Positions 23,825 through 34,333 are shown, counted from the first letter of the stretch. The stretch is DNA of 41,775 nucleotides from Oligoflexia bacterium (GCA_014376785.1 JACMQW010000097.1:1-41775), one strand, 5' to 3'. Numbers and translations: made by a program. Notes: a model not told the origin generated them from the sequence alone.

Positions 23825-24103
23825 ATGATCCATCTATTTCGTTTCTTCGCTGCTGGTTTCGCTTTGGGAATCCTGGCGCTGACGAGCGTTTCAGTGAGTG
23901 CCGCGGTCACCGCACCGGTGAATGGACGAGTCGAGTCTTTCGACCGCAGCAGTATGGTATTAAAAATGACGGACGGGACGCTGGTGAAATTAAAGAAATC
24001 TCTGCTTTCGATTCGCAAGCAACAACGATTGCGCGTCGGACAGCAAGTCCACGTGGTGGTCGACCGCAGAGACCTTCTTCGTTCGGTGGTCGGGAAAAAA
24101 TAA
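23825..24103 (+). CDS. small exported protein with OB-like beta fold
   Basis: A 92-residue product with a Sec signal (FFAAGFALGILALTSVSVSA, cleaved near AAV). The mature 65 residues, with PVNGRVESFDRSSMVLKMTDGTLVKLKKS...LRVGQQVHVVVDRRDL, have the strand pattern of small periplasmic OB/SH3-type domains such as DUF1344. The function is unknown. No strong Shine-Dalgarno is visible. It is convergent with scoB. Confidence 0.6.
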   Translation: MIHLFRFFAAGFALGILALTSVSVSAAVTAPVNGRVESFDRSSMVLKMTDGTLVKLKKSLLSIRKQQRLRVGQQVHVVVDRRDLLRSVVGKK

Positions 24104-24127
24104 CCAACCGTTCAACCTTTCGACTCT

Positions 24128-24780
<653 letters not shown>

Positions 24781-24781
<1 letters not shown>

Positions 24782-25521
24782 TAGATTTTACCTCCGGCAT
24801 CTAACTGAGCCGTCACCGTGCGTTTCTCAATCCGCTTTTCATAACCCTTGCCTTGGAAAATTCGTTTCACATAAATTCCGGGAAGGTGAACTTGGTCCGG
24901 GTCGATCGAACCCACGGGCACCAACTCTTCGACTTCTGCGATCGTGATTTTCCCCGCCATCGCAGCCAGCGGATTAAAGTTCCTTGCGGCTTTCCGAAAT
25001 ACGAGGTTACCCATCGTGTCGCCCTTCCAGGCTTTCACGATCGCGAAATCGGCGACGATTCCGGCTTCGAGGACGTACTTTCGACCCCCGAATTCGCGAA
25101 CTTCCTTACCCCGCGATACGAGCGTGCCCGCACCGGCCGCGGTGAAGAAAGCAGGAATCCCCGCCCCCCCAGCGCGCATTCTTTCCGCGAGCGTTCCCTG
25201 TGGTAAGAGTTCTACTTCGAGCTCGCCCGATAAAAGTTGCTGCTCGAAGAGTTTATTCTCACCGACGTAGCTCGAAACCATTTTCTTCACTTGTTTGGTT
25301 TCGAGAAGGAGTCCAATTCCGAAACCGTCCACCCCTGCATTATTCGAGTAGATCGTCAGTCCTCGGACTCCGGTCGCCCGGATCGCCATTACGGAATTTT
25401 CCGGAATTCCGCAGAGTCCGAAACCTCCCATCGCGATGGTTGCGCCATCCGGGATATCTTTTACGGCTTCCGCTGCATCCCGAACGACTTTCCAATCCCA
25501 GGCTAACGCCTTCGACGGCAT
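24781..25521 (-). CDS. scoA: 3-oxoacid CoA-transferase subunit A
   Basis: A 246-residue alpha subunit: [22 protein letters not shown] near the N-terminus, [43 protein letters not shown] and [26 protein letters not shown] are typical of ScoA/AtoD. It forms the heterodimer with ScoB. I set the start at ATG 25521, which overlaps the thiolase stop by one base (TAATG), like the junction with scoB; the frame upstream to 25539 would lie inside the thiolase gene. Confidence 0.9.
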
Positions 25522-26714
25522 TAGAGGATCTCCAAACAAATCGCCGTGGCTTCCCCGCCACCGATGCAGACTCCCGCGACGCCCTTTTTCTTACCAGTGT
25601 TTTTCAAAGCGTTCACGAGTGTCGTCACTAACCTTGCGCCCGTGGCGCCCAGCGGATGTCCGACGGAAATTCCGCCGCCGTAAATATTCATTTTATCCAT
25701 GCTCACGCCGAGGTCTTTTGCGACGGCGAGCGGAACGACAGCGAACGCTTCCGAGACTTCGAAGAGATCGACATCGCCGAGTTTCCATCCCGCTTTTTCC
25801 ATCGCCCGGCGCATGCCTTCCGCCGGAGCGGTGGTGAACCACACTGGATCTTGAGCCACCCCGGCGTAGGAGACGATCCGCGCCAACGGTTTCACGCCCA
25901 GCGCTTTTGCTTTGTCGGCACTCATGAGCACCACCGCCGCTGCACCATCATTAATCGAAGAAGCGTTTGCGGCAGTGACGCTGCCGAGCTTGTCGAATAC
26001 CGGCTTCAGTCCCGGGATTTTTTCGTAATTTACTTTCGAAGGGCCTTCATCGATTTCGACTAAGACCTTGTCCCCTTTTTTACCGACGAGTTCGACGGGG
26101 GTGACTTCGTCCTTAAATTTGCCGTCTTTCCAAGCCGCATTTGCGCGCTTAAAAGATTCGATCGCGTAGCCGTCTTGCATCTCGCGCGTGAAACCTTTTT
26201 CTTTCGCACAGAGTTCTCCGCACGTCCCCATGTGCTGATTATTATATGGATCCCATAGGCCGTCGTGGATCATCCCGTCGATGAAGGGCGCATTGCCCAT
26301 GCGAAGTCCGGTGCGGGCATTCGGGAGGTAGTAAGGGACGTTCGACATCGACTCCATTCCGCCCGCAACCACCACCTCGTTGTCACCGGTCAGGATCGAC
26401 TGGACGCCGAGCATGATCGCCTTCATTCCGGAGCCACAAACCTTATTGATGGTGGTTGCAGGGACGGCATTCGGAATGCCTGCGAAGATCGCTGCTTGGC
26501 GAGCGGGGGCCTGTCCGATGCCGGCTTGAAGAACGTTCCCCAGGTAAACTTCATCCACTTTCGCACCATCGATCCCTGCGCGCTCGAGCGCGGCTTTAAT
26601 CGCGATGGCTCCGAGTTTCGGCGCGGAGAGCGACGCGAGACTGCCTTGAAAGGCGCCCTGAGGAGTGCGCGCAATAGAAACGATGACGACTTCACGGGAA
26701 AGAGGGGTGCTCAT
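25521..26714 (-). CDS. atoB: acetyl-CoA acetyltransferase (thiolase)
   Basis: A 397-residue biosynthetic-type thiolase. The nucleophile is C93 in [11 protein letters not shown], and the other catalytic residues are H353 in GHPLGATG and C383 in [28 protein letters not shown] and [14 protein letters not shown] are family signatures. With ScoAB it cleaves or forms acetoacetyl-CoA, suggesting use of ketone bodies or short acids, or the start of polyhydroxybutyrate metabolism. The AAAGGAG ribosome-binding site lies inside a short hairpin. Names atoB, thlA and phaA are equally usable. Confidence 0.92.
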   Translation of the reverse strand: MSTPLSREVVIVSIARTPQGAFQGSLASLSAPKLGAIAIKAALERAGIDGAKVDEVYLGNVLQAGIGQAPARQAAIFAGIPNAVPATTINKVCGSGMKAIMLGVQSILTGDNEVVVAGGMESMSNVPYYLPNARTGLRMGNAPFIDGMIHDGLWDPYNNQHMGTCGELCAKEKGFTREMQDGYAIESFKRANAAWKDGKFKDEVTPVELVGKKGDKVLVEIDEGPSKVNYEKIPGLKPVFDKLGSVTAANASSINDGAAAVVLMSADKAKALGVKPLARIVSYAGVAQDPVWFTTAPAEGMRRAMEKAGWKLGDVDLFEVSEAFAVVPLAVAKDLGVSMDKMNIYGGGISVGHPLGATGARLVTTLVNALKNTGKKKGVAGVCIGGGEATAICLEIL

Positions 26715-26715
26715 G

Positions 26716-26730
26716 AAAGGAATCTCCTTT
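26716..26730 (-). promoter_or_regulatory. small hairpin over the thiolase ribosome-binding site
   Basis: AAAGGA (26716-26721) and TCCTTT (26725-26730) form a 6-bp dyad around three bases. On the minus strand it encloses the AAAGGAG of the atoB ribosome-binding site next to the start codon. It is AT-rich and weak, and may only slightly modulate translation. Confidence 0.4.
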
Positions 26731-26972
26731 AAGGGATGGATCTGAGGGACGGACCGCAGGGATGAACCTAGGCGACTGATGGTAAGAACGGATCGGTGAG
26801 CTAAATTTGCACCCCGGGGCGAGAGTTTCCATCAGAAAGTTCGCTCATGAGGATCGTTTCGACCCCCGAGCTAGAAATAACGCGAAGCATCTCTTCCTGG
26901 CGCTTGTCCGCGAGGGGCAAACCCTCCTCGCCCCTAGCAAAATGGCGCGATTCCCAGTAAACCTGCGTTCCT

Positions 26973-28094
26973 ATGCCTCGAACCGTTTCACAAACCGAAA
27001 GTCGTAGCCCCCTTCTCCTGTGGTTGATCGTGCTTCTGGGAATCTTTGGACTCGGATGGCTCTCGACCGCGAAAGCAGCGGGAATCACCTCGAGCGAACT
27101 CCCCGACCTAGTCGAAAAAATCCTTCCGGGTGTCGCAAACATTAGTTCGACCAAACTGAACCACGTGATGACCTACGGAATGGACCAGTACCTCCAACTC
27201 TGGGGCGTCCCGAAAGAACAACCGCAAACCTCGATGGGTTCCGGTTTTATCTTTTCAAAAGACGGTTATGTGATCACGAATAACCATGTGATCGCCGAAG
27301 CGGATGAAGTCATCGTGACGCTCCTTGACCGTAAATCTTACAAAGCCCGCATCATCGGTCGCGACGATAAACTCGATTTGGCGCTGCTCAGAATTCGGGA
27401 CGATAAAACCGGCGCCGTTCCACCGAATCTCCACATCGTGACCTTAGGCGACTCGAGCAAAACTCGCATCGCGGAGCCGGTATTCGCGGTTGGAAACCCA
27501 TTTGGCCTCGGGCACTCCGTCACCACCGGGATTATTTCCGCAAAAAACCGAACGATCGGCATCGGCCCTCTCGATAACTTTCTCCAAACGGATGCATCGA
27601 TTAACCCCGGGAATTCCGGCGGTCCGCTTTTCAACATGAAAGGCGAAGTGATCGGAATCAATACCGTTATTTTTTCTAAGATCGGCCAGAGTGCGGGTCT
27701 CGGTTTCGCAATCCCTATTAACGAAGCGAAAGCAGTCATCGAGGATTTAAAAAAATTCGGGCGCGTCCCTCGCCCTTGGCTTGGCATTCTCGGTCAGCCG
27801 ATTTCGGGTCCTTTGCAAGCCTACTATGACCTTCCGATCGACCATGGGATTTTACTCGCAAACCTAGTCGCGGACGCTCCCGGTGAAACAGCCGGCCTTC
27901 GAATCGGCGACATCATCACCTCCGCGGAAGGAAATGAAGTTCGGGAAAATGCGGAAGTCGAAAGGGAGATCTACAAAAAGAAACCCGGCGAAATCCTGAC
28001 CTTGAAAGTTCGGCGGAACGGCCGAGATCTGGTTCTGAAAGTTAAACTCGCGGAGCTTCCGAAGCTCGACCGCCTCCCCCAAGGAATCATTTAA
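26973..28094 (+). CDS. DegS-like membrane-anchored serine protease (HtrA family)
   Basis: A 373-residue trypsin-type protease with an N-terminal membrane anchor (LLLWLIVLLGIFGLGW), a protease domain with triad H105 (TNNHVI), D135 (LDLALL) and S215 (GNSGGPL), and one C-terminal PDZ domain (about 265-360, with GILLANLVADAPGETAGLRIGDII). One PDZ and an anchor resemble DegS rather than DegP. It likely acts in the periplasm in envelope stress or protein quality control. No good Shine-Dalgarno is visible at the chosen ATG. The following gene starts 3 bp after the stop. Confidence 0.88.
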   Translation: MPRTVSQTESRSPLLLWLIVLLGIFGLGWLSTAKAAGITSSELPDLVEKILPGVANISSTKLNHVMTYGMDQYLQLWGVPKEQPQTSMGSGFIFSKDGYVITNNHVIAEADEVIVTLLDRKSYKARIIGRDDKLDLALLRIRDDKTGAVPPNLHIVTLGDSSKTRIAEPVFAVGNPFGLGHSVTTGIISAKNRTIGIGPLDNFLQTDASINPGNSGGPLFNMKGEVIGINTVIFSKIGQSAGLGFAIPINEAKAVIEDLKKFGRVPRPWLGILGQPISGPLQAYYDLPIDHGILLANLVADAPGETAGLRIGDIITSAEGNEVRENAEVEREIYKKKPGEILTLKVRRNGRDLVLKVKLAELPKLDRLPQGII

Positions 28095-28097
28095 GTC

Positions 28098-28748
28098 ATG
28101 GAAAGCCGTAAAAACTCCCGCAAACTCACCACTCGCCTCTCTAAGTCTTCTGAACTCCCGGTGGATTACACCCGTGGTGTTCGAGAAGTCTACGCAACCA
28201 ATTTCGATGAAGGCTTAGCCGCTTTGGCAAGTCTGCAAAAAGTGAAAAATCACTTCGAAGTTCGCGGAACCATTTTCGCTGACGAAATCGTGCTGGCGGT
28301 ATCGCTCGTGAGTGAAGGCGTAATGGCCGCAACCACCGTACACGCTTCAGTAGACTTCGATCCGAAAGCATCGAGCCCGACGGCGACTGACCTCTTAAAC
28401 CTCTGCATGGACGGCGTGGGAAGCGTGTTTGCTAGACTGCTCGATCCAACCGAACCGGCGACCCTCGAAAAGCTCACCTCCACCGCACTCGGTGACTTCG
28501 ATGAAATTCCACTGGAGTGGACGAAGGTCGATTTCGAAGGAAAACGCGTTTGGCTTTTCGTTGATCGGTCAAATCCGACGCTGGATGAGTTGGCGGATGA
28601 CTGGCTTACGAAAAACGACCCGCTCACTCATGCCGAAGAAGAAGAATACGAAGAAGAAACCAAAGACAATTTCATGACCGGTAAAGACGGGAAGAAATAC
28701 TCCACCGATGACGACGAAGACGGTGAAGGCGGCGGACAGATTCATTGA
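28098..28748 (+). CDS. protein of unknown function with acidic tail, operonic with the HtrA gene
   Basis: A 216-residue product not recognised by family. Residues about 20-165 are a mixed alpha/beta domain (YTRGVREVYATNFDEGLAALASLQ, EVRGTIFADEIVLAVSLVSEGVMAATTVHASVDFD); the last 45 residues are strongly acidic (EEEEYEEETKDN, DDDEDGEGGG). There is no signal peptide, so it is probably cytoplasmic. An AAGGA lies 12 bases upstream, within the preceding gene. The 3-bp gap suggests co-expression with the protease. Confidence 0.68.
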   Translation: MESRKNSRKLTTRLSKSSELPVDYTRGVREVYATNFDEGLAALASLQKVKNHFEVRGTIFADEIVLAVSLVSEGVMAATTVHASVDFDPKASSPTATDLLNLCMDGVGSVFARLLDPTEPATLEKLTSTALGDFDEIPLEWTKVDFEGKRVWLFVDRSNPTLDELADDWLTKNDPLTHAEEEEYEEETKDNFMTGKDGKKYSTDDDEDGEGGGQIH

Positions 28749-28789
28749 GGTTAGAATAATAAACCTGTCGCCCAGACTCGGTCTACGAA

Positions 28790-29122
28790 TTATTCCGCTT
28801 CGTAACCGCACGTAATTTCATCTACGATGGCGATCATGCGGTGTTTGCCGAACTGGTTACGGCGATGAAGGATATTCGCCGCTCCGGTCTCATGCTTATA
28901 GAGTTCTAAGGTCTCGCCCTCCACGTCGACTTTTTTCGTCGACCAGTCCAGAGCCATCATTTTTCGGTCTTCAAATTTACCCGTACGATCGCGGCAGTAC
29001 CCGTCCATATTTGAACGAGCCATGATGAAATGGCCATCTGAGAGTGGAACGAAAACTTCCTCCCCAGCTGCGTAAGCGGAGAACGAACTCAGAGCGAGGA
29101 AAAGCATCAAAGTTTTTTTCAT
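28790..29122 (-). CDS. small exported protein, function unknown
   Basis: A 110-residue product with a clear signal peptide (KKTLMLFLALSSFSAYAAG). The mature part has FVPLSDGHFIMARSNMDGYCRD near its start and a C-terminal ITCGYEAE; the two Cys could form a disulfide. No family recognised. It is followed at 28749-28789 by a short convergent gap without a terminator. Confidence 0.65.
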   Translation of the reverse strand: MKKTLMLFLALSSFSAYAAGEEVFVPLSDGHFIMARSNMDGYCRDRTGKFEDRKMMALDWSTKKVDVEGETLELYKHETGAANILHRRNQFGKHRMIAIVDEITCGYEAE

Positions 29123-29367
29123 AAATCATTTACCTTTGCCCTCCCTATAGCGAATGCCATGCCACCACTGACCTAACCCAGGAAGACAGGTAGAGCCCGT
29201 CTCCGTCGAACGAATGGTCGGGACCCGCACACCGTGAACACCCACCTCGCTCTTTAAACGCCGAACCCCGCAAAACAAATAATGCCCCCCATGTACCAAA
29301 GGCCAAGGGCTGGTTCATAAACAGAGTTTCCGTCGCCAAACGCGCCGATCCCCTTACAAGCCCAACC

Positions 29368-30543
29368 TTAAAACTCCTCTTTCGCTGCTTCAAACTGCGT
29401 CGCCAGCTGCAAGAAAATCTTCGACTCTTGCAAGTCATTAAAAAGGGCTTTCGCTTCCGCACGTGTTTTTTCAAATTCCGCTCGAGACGCACTCCCCGTC
29501 GGCGAAACCAAACCAAGCAGCGGCTCAGCCTCGCGCTTCAGTGAATCATCTTCGGCCACCGCTTCTTCCAAGGCGGAGTGAACGTATTCCTTAATTCCGG
29601 TACTCGATTTCATCTTTCCCAGTCGCCGCACTAGACTCCCGATGTAGTAAAAGCCATCTTTCGAAATTCCCACGGCCCGCTTTAAGAGATCGGATTCATC
29701 GGGAATGAACTTACTTTTCAAATCTTCGTCCGAGATCGTGACCTTCTTCACTTTGATGGTCTCGTCGAGGTAAAACATCCCGGGAAAGCTCATGATCAGA
29801 ATCGGAATCGAACGCACTTCCCGGCGGAGCTTGTGGATTCCTTCTTCGATTTTAGTAGGATCCAGCTTTCCGCTCATCACATCGGCGTGGGTCTTCCTTA
29901 AGTCGTCCGCCATGGACTGCAGGATCTTCTTTTTCAAAGTACTTTTTTTCTCGATCGATTCTGAATTCTGTACGACGTCCATCATGCGTCCATAAACTTT
30001 ATTTTCCCCGATCCATCCAAACCGCTCGAGATTTTGGTTTAACCGCGCGCGCTGAGATAAAATTCGACCTTGGAAGAGAGCCTCAATCCGAGGGGTCATC
30101 GCCGCTTTAAGCGCCGAATCTTCTCGGAGCGCTTCTAACATCTCCGTCTCAAACACATAGTCTCCAATCGAGTTCTCGAGCACCTTACCCATGTCTCGCA
30201 TCGTCTCGTAGTAAACGGCGTCGACGGAGTGCAGAGCTTTTGCGATTCCTTCGAGTTGGTAGGAAAACCCTCGCGTGTCGGCCTTCACCAAATTTTCCAC
30301 TCGAGACAGGTCCATCAGGCCAGGGGCATTCAAGACCGCGTAAATCTGCGTCAGACTTTTTCGAACGTAGGGCAGAAGCGCCAATTCATCGTCCGTGTAT
30401 TTTTGAAGGGATTTGAAAAAAAGCCTGCACCTTTCCGCAGGCACGCGAGGCACCGAAGTAGGATCATCACCGGCGATGGCGAGGGGAAATGACGTCATAA
30501 CCAAACCTAAAATTCCTGCGACCAGGGCGGAGCTTTTAAACAT
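29368..30543 (-). CDS. exported alpha-helical protein, CHAD-like in part
   Basis: A 391-residue protein with a signal peptide (LVAGILGLVMTSFPLAIAG). The mature part is almost entirely helical and rich in Lys, Arg, Glu and Leu, without Cys except one near residue 39. One stretch (about 230-255, IEEGIHKLRREVRSIPILIMSF) resembles the first helix of CHAD domains (H-x-L-R-x-x-R-R-x-R), which bind polyphosphate. This is weak. The gene follows katE by 72 bp, and its ribosome-binding site lies in a 15-bp hairpin. No further function can be given. Confidence 0.68.
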   Translation of the reverse strand: MFKSSALVAGILGLVMTSFPLAIAGDDPTSVPRVPAERCRLFFKSLQKYTDDELALLPYVRKSLTQIYAVLNAPGLMDLSRVENLVKADTRGFSYQLEGIAKALHSVDAVYYETMRDMGKVLENSIGDYVFETEMLEALREDSALKAAMTPRIEALFQGRILSQRARLNQNLERFGWIGENKVYGRMMDVVQNSESIEKKSTLKKKILQSMADDLRKTHADVMSGKLDPTKIEEGIHKLRREVRSIPILIMSFPGMFYLDETIKVKKVTISDEDLKSKFIPDESDLLKRAVGISKDGFYYIGSLVRRLGKMKSSTGIKEYVHSALEEAVAEDDSLKREAEPLLGLVSPTGSASRAEFEKTRAEAKALFNDLQESKIFLQLATQFEAAKEEF

Positions 30544-30582
30544 GCGGACCTCTTTTCCATTGTTGCAGGAAAAGAGGTCCGC
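30544..30582 (-). promoter_or_regulatory. 15-bp hairpin burying the ribosome-binding site of the exported helical protein
   Basis: GCGGACCTCTTTTCC (30544-30558) and GGAAAAGAGGTCCGC (30568-30582) are perfect complements with a 9-base loop. On the minus strand the second arm, with AAGAGGT, ends directly at the ATG at 30543, so the Shine-Dalgarno is fully inside the stem. It also lies behind katE and may serve as its terminator, but only a weak T-rich tract (ATGTTT) follows. Confidence 0.85.
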
Positions 30583-30615
30583 TACTAGTTCCTCGCTGTT
30601 CGAAATCTCCCAGGT

Positions 30616-32844
30616 CTAGACCGGCATATTTTTCGTAGACGCTTCCCGGGCCCAATCACGGAATGGTTTAGAAGCTTCTACGAAAGTCTTCGCTCCAGCC
30701 GAGTTCACACCCACGTCCGTCCAAGGTTTGGCGCCGCCTTTCAAGAAAGGACGAAGGGCGGCCTCGACCACGGCATTCCCTTCTCCACCGGCTCCGATTG
30801 ACTTGCACTGCTTATAAGCTTGGGCAACGAATCGGATTGCCGGACCGCTCGCGGCTAGGGCGTTCCCACTTGCCCCCCCCGGGATAAAGACAGCGTCATA
30901 GAGAAAGGCGCTCACAATATCGAGGGATTGGTCGGCTTTAATCTTTTTGCCTCCCTTTGCCGGAAACTCGCCCATGCGGGGTCCGACGAGATCCACCTTC
31001 GCGCCTTCCTTTTCTAACGCGGATTTTAGAGCCGTCACCATACCCGCATCCACGCCGTCCCCCACTAAAAAGGCGAACTTCCGGGTCAGCAGATTTTTCG
31101 GATCGTTTTTAATGATGCTGAGAGCCCGCGATGTTTTCGGGGACTTCACTGCTTTCTTCGAAATCGAAACGTCATCTTCCTTTGCCATTTCTAGCGAACG
31201 ATTCGGAGGAATGATGTTGTTTTCTGGATCGGCCGGATTCGGCGGAATCGAGAAGTCTTTCGGAACCGCTACTCCCACTTTTCCAGAGATCGCCGCCGCG
31301 AGATCCCGGTCGACTTGGGAGATCAGTCCCAACACTCTCTCGCGCACGGCTTCGGTTTCGACCTTCGAGAGCTCGAAACTGATCGCATCACGGATGTGCC
31401 CTTGTTCGATCGGATCTTGGCTTTGAAAAAACATTCTCGCCTGGGAGAAGTGATCACCGAAACTCGTGCTCCGAGCGCGTACTTTATGAGCATCGACCCG
31501 TTCGGTGTGATGAACGTAGGATTTCATTTTTTCCGGTGAGTGAAAGGGACAACCTCCACCGAGTGAGTTCGGTTCGTAGGCGACTCGGCCGGAAGGAATC
31601 AGTTGCTGTCCAAATCCATCGCGCTGGTGATTATTCACCGGAGCAAGCGGTCGATTCACAGGAAGCTGATGAAAGTTAGGTCCACCGAGTCTAATCAGCT
31701 GGGTGTCCGTATACGAGAAAAGACGACCCTGAAGTAAAGGATCATTCGAGACATCGAGTCCTGGAACTAAGTGGCCAGGATGGAAAGCCGCCTGTTCAAT
31801 CTCTGAAAAAAAGTTATCGGGATTTCGATCGAGCGTCATTGTTCCCACGAGTTCTACTGGAACCAATTCCTCAGGAATGAGCTTCGTTGGATCAAGGAGA
31901 TCGAAGTCGAACTTAAATTCGTCTTCTTCCGGCACGATTTGCAGCCCTAAGTCCCACTGCGGAAAATTCCCTTGGTCGATATTTTCCCAAAGGTCGCGGC
32001 GGTGAAAATCACCGTCATGTCCCATGATGTTCATCGACTCTTCCCATGTAAGGCTATGAACTCCGAGACGCGGCTTCCAATGAAATTTTACGAAGCTCGG
32101 CTTTCCTTCGTCATTAATGAGTTTGAATGTGTGCACCCCGAAACCTTCCATCATGCGCAGGCTGCGAGGGATCGCGCGGTCGCTCATCACCCAGAAGATC
32201 ATGTGCATGCTTTCCGGCATCAGCGAAATAAAATCCCAGAACGTATCATGGGCGCTAGCGGCTTGCGGAATTTCGTTATGCGGTTCCGGCTTTATAGCAT
32301 GAATCAAGTCGGGAAATTTCATCGCGTCTTGAATAAAAAACACCGGAATATTATTTCCGACAAAATCGTAATTGCCTTCATCGGTGTAAAACTTCACCGC
32401 GAATCCCCGAGCGTCCCTGGCGGTGTCTGCAGAACCACGGCTTCCCGCTACGGTCGAAAAACGCGTCAGAACCGGAGTCTTTTTTCCTACTGCGCTTAAA
32501 AATCCCGCCGACGTGAATTTCGTCATTTTCTTTGTACACTCGAAAGTGCCGAAAGCCCCCGCGCCCCTGGCGTGTACGATGCGCTCCGGAATTCGCTCAT
32601 GATCGAAGTGCGTGATCTTTTCACGAAGCACGAAGTCTTCCAGCAGTGCGGGACCACGTGGACCTGCTTTCAAGCTGTTGTGGTTATCGGAAAGTCGCAC
32701 TCCCTGGTTTGTGGTGAGGAAATCGCCCGATTCTCCGGGCGGCGGAGACATTAAATCGGACCGTTCTTTCCCCGCCGATGATGCGGACTGGGGTTGAGCT
32801 GATTTTTTTGTCTTGGACGCAGATTTTCGGTTTTTCTTTTTCAT
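30616..32844 (-). CDS. katE: large-subunit (HPII-type) catalase
   Basis: A 742-residue clade II catalase that breaks down hydrogen peroxide. H91 (RIVHARGAGAFG), N164 (FVGNNIPVFF), the proximal heme Tyr Y378 (LFSYTDTQL) and H355 (FHPGH) align with E. coli HPII H128, N201, Y415 and H392 at a constant offset of 37, so the heme pocket including the His-Tyr crosslink pair is kept. The C-terminal 170 residues (RKFAFLVGDGVDAGMV..., VFIPGGASGNAL) form the flavodoxin/GATase-like domain of this clade. The N-terminal 25 residues are Lys/Ser-rich. The start ATG is at 32844. It is divergent from the dadA-like gene. Confidence 0.94.
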   Translation of the reverse strand: MKKKNRKSASKTKKSAQPQSASSAGKERSDLMSPPPGESGDFLTTNQGVRLSDNHNSLKAGPRGPALLEDFVLREKITHFDHERIPERIVHARGAGAFGTFECTKKMTKFTSAGFLSAVGKKTPVLTRFSTVAGSRGSADTARDARGFAVKFYTDEGNYDFVGNNIPVFFIQDAMKFPDLIHAIKPEPHNEIPQAASAHDTFWDFISLMPESMHMIFWVMSDRAIPRSLRMMEGFGVHTFKLINDEGKPSFVKFHWKPRLGVHSLTWEESMNIMGHDGDFHRRDLWENIDQGNFPQWDLGLQIVPEEDEFKFDFDLLDPTKLIPEELVPVELVGTMTLDRNPDNFFSEIEQAAFHPGHLVPGLDVSNDPLLQGRLFSYTDTQLIRLGGPNFHQLPVNRPLAPVNNHQRDGFGQQLIPSGRVAYEPNSLGGGCPFHSPEKMKSYVHHTERVDAHKVRARSTSFGDHFSQARMFFQSQDPIEQGHIRDAISFELSKVETEAVRERVLGLISQVDRDLAAAISGKVGVAVPKDFSIPPNPADPENNIIPPNRSLEMAKEDDVSISKKAVKSPKTSRALSIIKNDPKNLLTRKFAFLVGDGVDAGMVTALKSALEKEGAKVDLVGPRMGEFPAKGGKKIKADQSLDIVSAFLYDAVFIPGGASGNALAASGPAIRFVAQAYKQCKSIGAGGEGNAVVEAALRPFLKGGAKPWTDVGVNSAGAKTFVEASKPFRDWAREASTKNMPV

Positions 32845-33063
32845 GGATGCTCCGGGGTAATTTTCGTTTGTTCAGTAAGCTTCATTATATGTGCCACTGG
32901 CGACGCCGCCTTTTGCCTAAGCGGATCCTACCCCCTAGCGCCCGGCCCCGAGCACCCTGGTCCGACGACTGCGCTTTAAAAAGCGAGGCATGACGAGTTG
33001 CGCAAGACGCATTCGTAAAGGCAGTGATTGCTCAGTGCCTCATGCGGGTTTAGGATGTGCCGA

Positions 33064-34326
33064 ATGAATATCAACTCAGGGCAGAAGAAGTCGGACATCA
33101 TCATCGTCGGTGGCGGAGTGATCGGAATGTCCGTGGCTTATGAACTCGCGAAGCGCGGCGTCGGCGTGACCGTGATCGACAAAGGAGAACCTGGATTTGG
33201 TTGCTCCTACGGAAATGCAGGTTGGCTCACACCCTGCTTTTCAATGCCGCTGCCGATGCCCGGAATGCTCCTGAAATCCATTAAGTGGATGACCGATCCG
33301 GAGAGCCCCCTCTACATTCAACCCCGCCCGAGCTGGCTTCTGATTTCCTGGCTGACTCGCTTTCTTTTCGCCATGAACGAAAAACAAATGGTGAAATCAG
33401 TCACTGCTCTGACTGAGATTTCACAGTACAGCTTAGCCGCTTATTCTAAGCTCTCCGGAGAAACCGGCCACGACATCCACTTCGAAAAAAAGGGCCTGCT
33501 GATGGCCGCGAATACGAAGGATGGATTCGATTATGCCCAGACCGAGATGAATCTCGTCTCTGAGCACGGCGTTCCCGGACGCCGCATGAGCGCCGAGGAA
33601 TTGAAAGCGTTCGAACCGGCCCTCACGGGTCCTGTCGTAGGCGGAGTATACTTTCCGGATGAAGCGCATGCGGAGCCCCTCGAAGTGGTTCGCGCACTCA
33701 CGAAAGGTGCGATCGCGCATGGCGCGAAAATCCTCTCCGGTCATGAGCTCATCGATTGTGAAACTCGCGACGGAAAAATCGTTTCGATTCGCACGACCAA
33801 AGGAGTCCTCCGCGCCGATGAGTACGTGTTTGCGGCGGGATCTTGGTCGACCGGCGTCGGCCGCGCGCTGGGACTGAATGTGCCGATCCTCGGTGGAAAA
33901 GGTTATTCGTTCATCACGAAGCCTGTGAACCCAAATCCGATACATCCGTTGATGCTGGTTGAGAAAAAAGTAGCAATCACTCCGCGGAACGGAACCCTCC
34001 GCATCGCCGGGACCCTGGAACTCGTGAACAACGATTATTCGATCAGCCCTCGACGGATCGATTCGATCATTAAAGGTGCTCGTGCGTTTATGAACGTGCC
34101 GGAAGAATTTGAGTTTTCGGAACTCTGGCGCGGTCTCCGTCCTTGCTCTCCCGACGGGGTGCCTTTGATCGGTTACACGAAACAGTACTCGAATCTCTTC
34201 CTAGCGACCGGACACCAAATGCTCGGCCTCCAGTCCGCGATGGGTTCTGCTCGGTTGGCGGGTGATCTAATTCTGGGCGCGAAGCCTCTTTTTGATCCGA
34301 AGCCCTTTAACCCGAATCGTTTTTAG
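33064..34326 (+). CDS. dadA: D-amino-acid dehydrogenase-like FAD oxidoreductase
   Basis: A 420-residue flavoprotein of the DAO family. The FAD-binding fold is IIIVGGGVIGMSVAYELAKRGVGVTVIDKG (about 11-40), followed by SYGNAGWLTPCFSMPLPMPG, typical of D-amino acid dehydrogenase small subunits; the C-terminal LWRGLRPCSPDGVPLIGY and ATGHQMLGL segments match too. It oxidises D-amino acids to 2-oxo acids, passing electrons to the respiratory chain. The start is ATG 33064, with AGGATG six bases before it; the upstream frame from 33028 is not supported. Substrate preference cannot be told. The next gene begins 7 bp later. Confidence 0.85.
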   Translation: MNINSGQKKSDIIIVGGGVIGMSVAYELAKRGVGVTVIDKGEPGFGCSYGNAGWLTPCFSMPLPMPGMLLKSIKWMTDPESPLYIQPRPSWLLISWLTRFLFAMNEKQMVKSVTALTEISQYSLAAYSKLSGETGHDIHFEKKGLLMAANTKDGFDYAQTEMNLVSEHGVPGRRMSAEELKAFEPALTGPVVGGVYFPDEAHAEPLEVVRALTKGAIAHGAKILSGHELIDCETRDGKIVSIRTTKGVLRADEYVFAAGSWSTGVGRALGLNVPILGGKGYSFITKPVNPNPIHPLMLVEKKVAITPRNGTLRIAGTLELVNNDYSISPRRIDSIIKGARAFMNVPEEFEFSELWRGLRPCSPDGVPLIGYTKQYSNLFLATGHQMLGLQSAMGSARLAGDLILGAKPLFDPKPFNPNRF

Positions 34327-34333
34327 AAAACCC

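Noticed and set aside
26807-27007. Plus-strand 66-residue frame ahead of the HtrA gene
   Set aside because: No ribosome-binding site or domain and it overlaps the start of the protease gene in another frame.
29145-29516. Minus-strand 123-residue frame
   Set aside because: It overlaps the 3' part of the exported helical gene in another frame and has Arg/Ser-rich shadow composition; 29123-29367 holds no supported gene.
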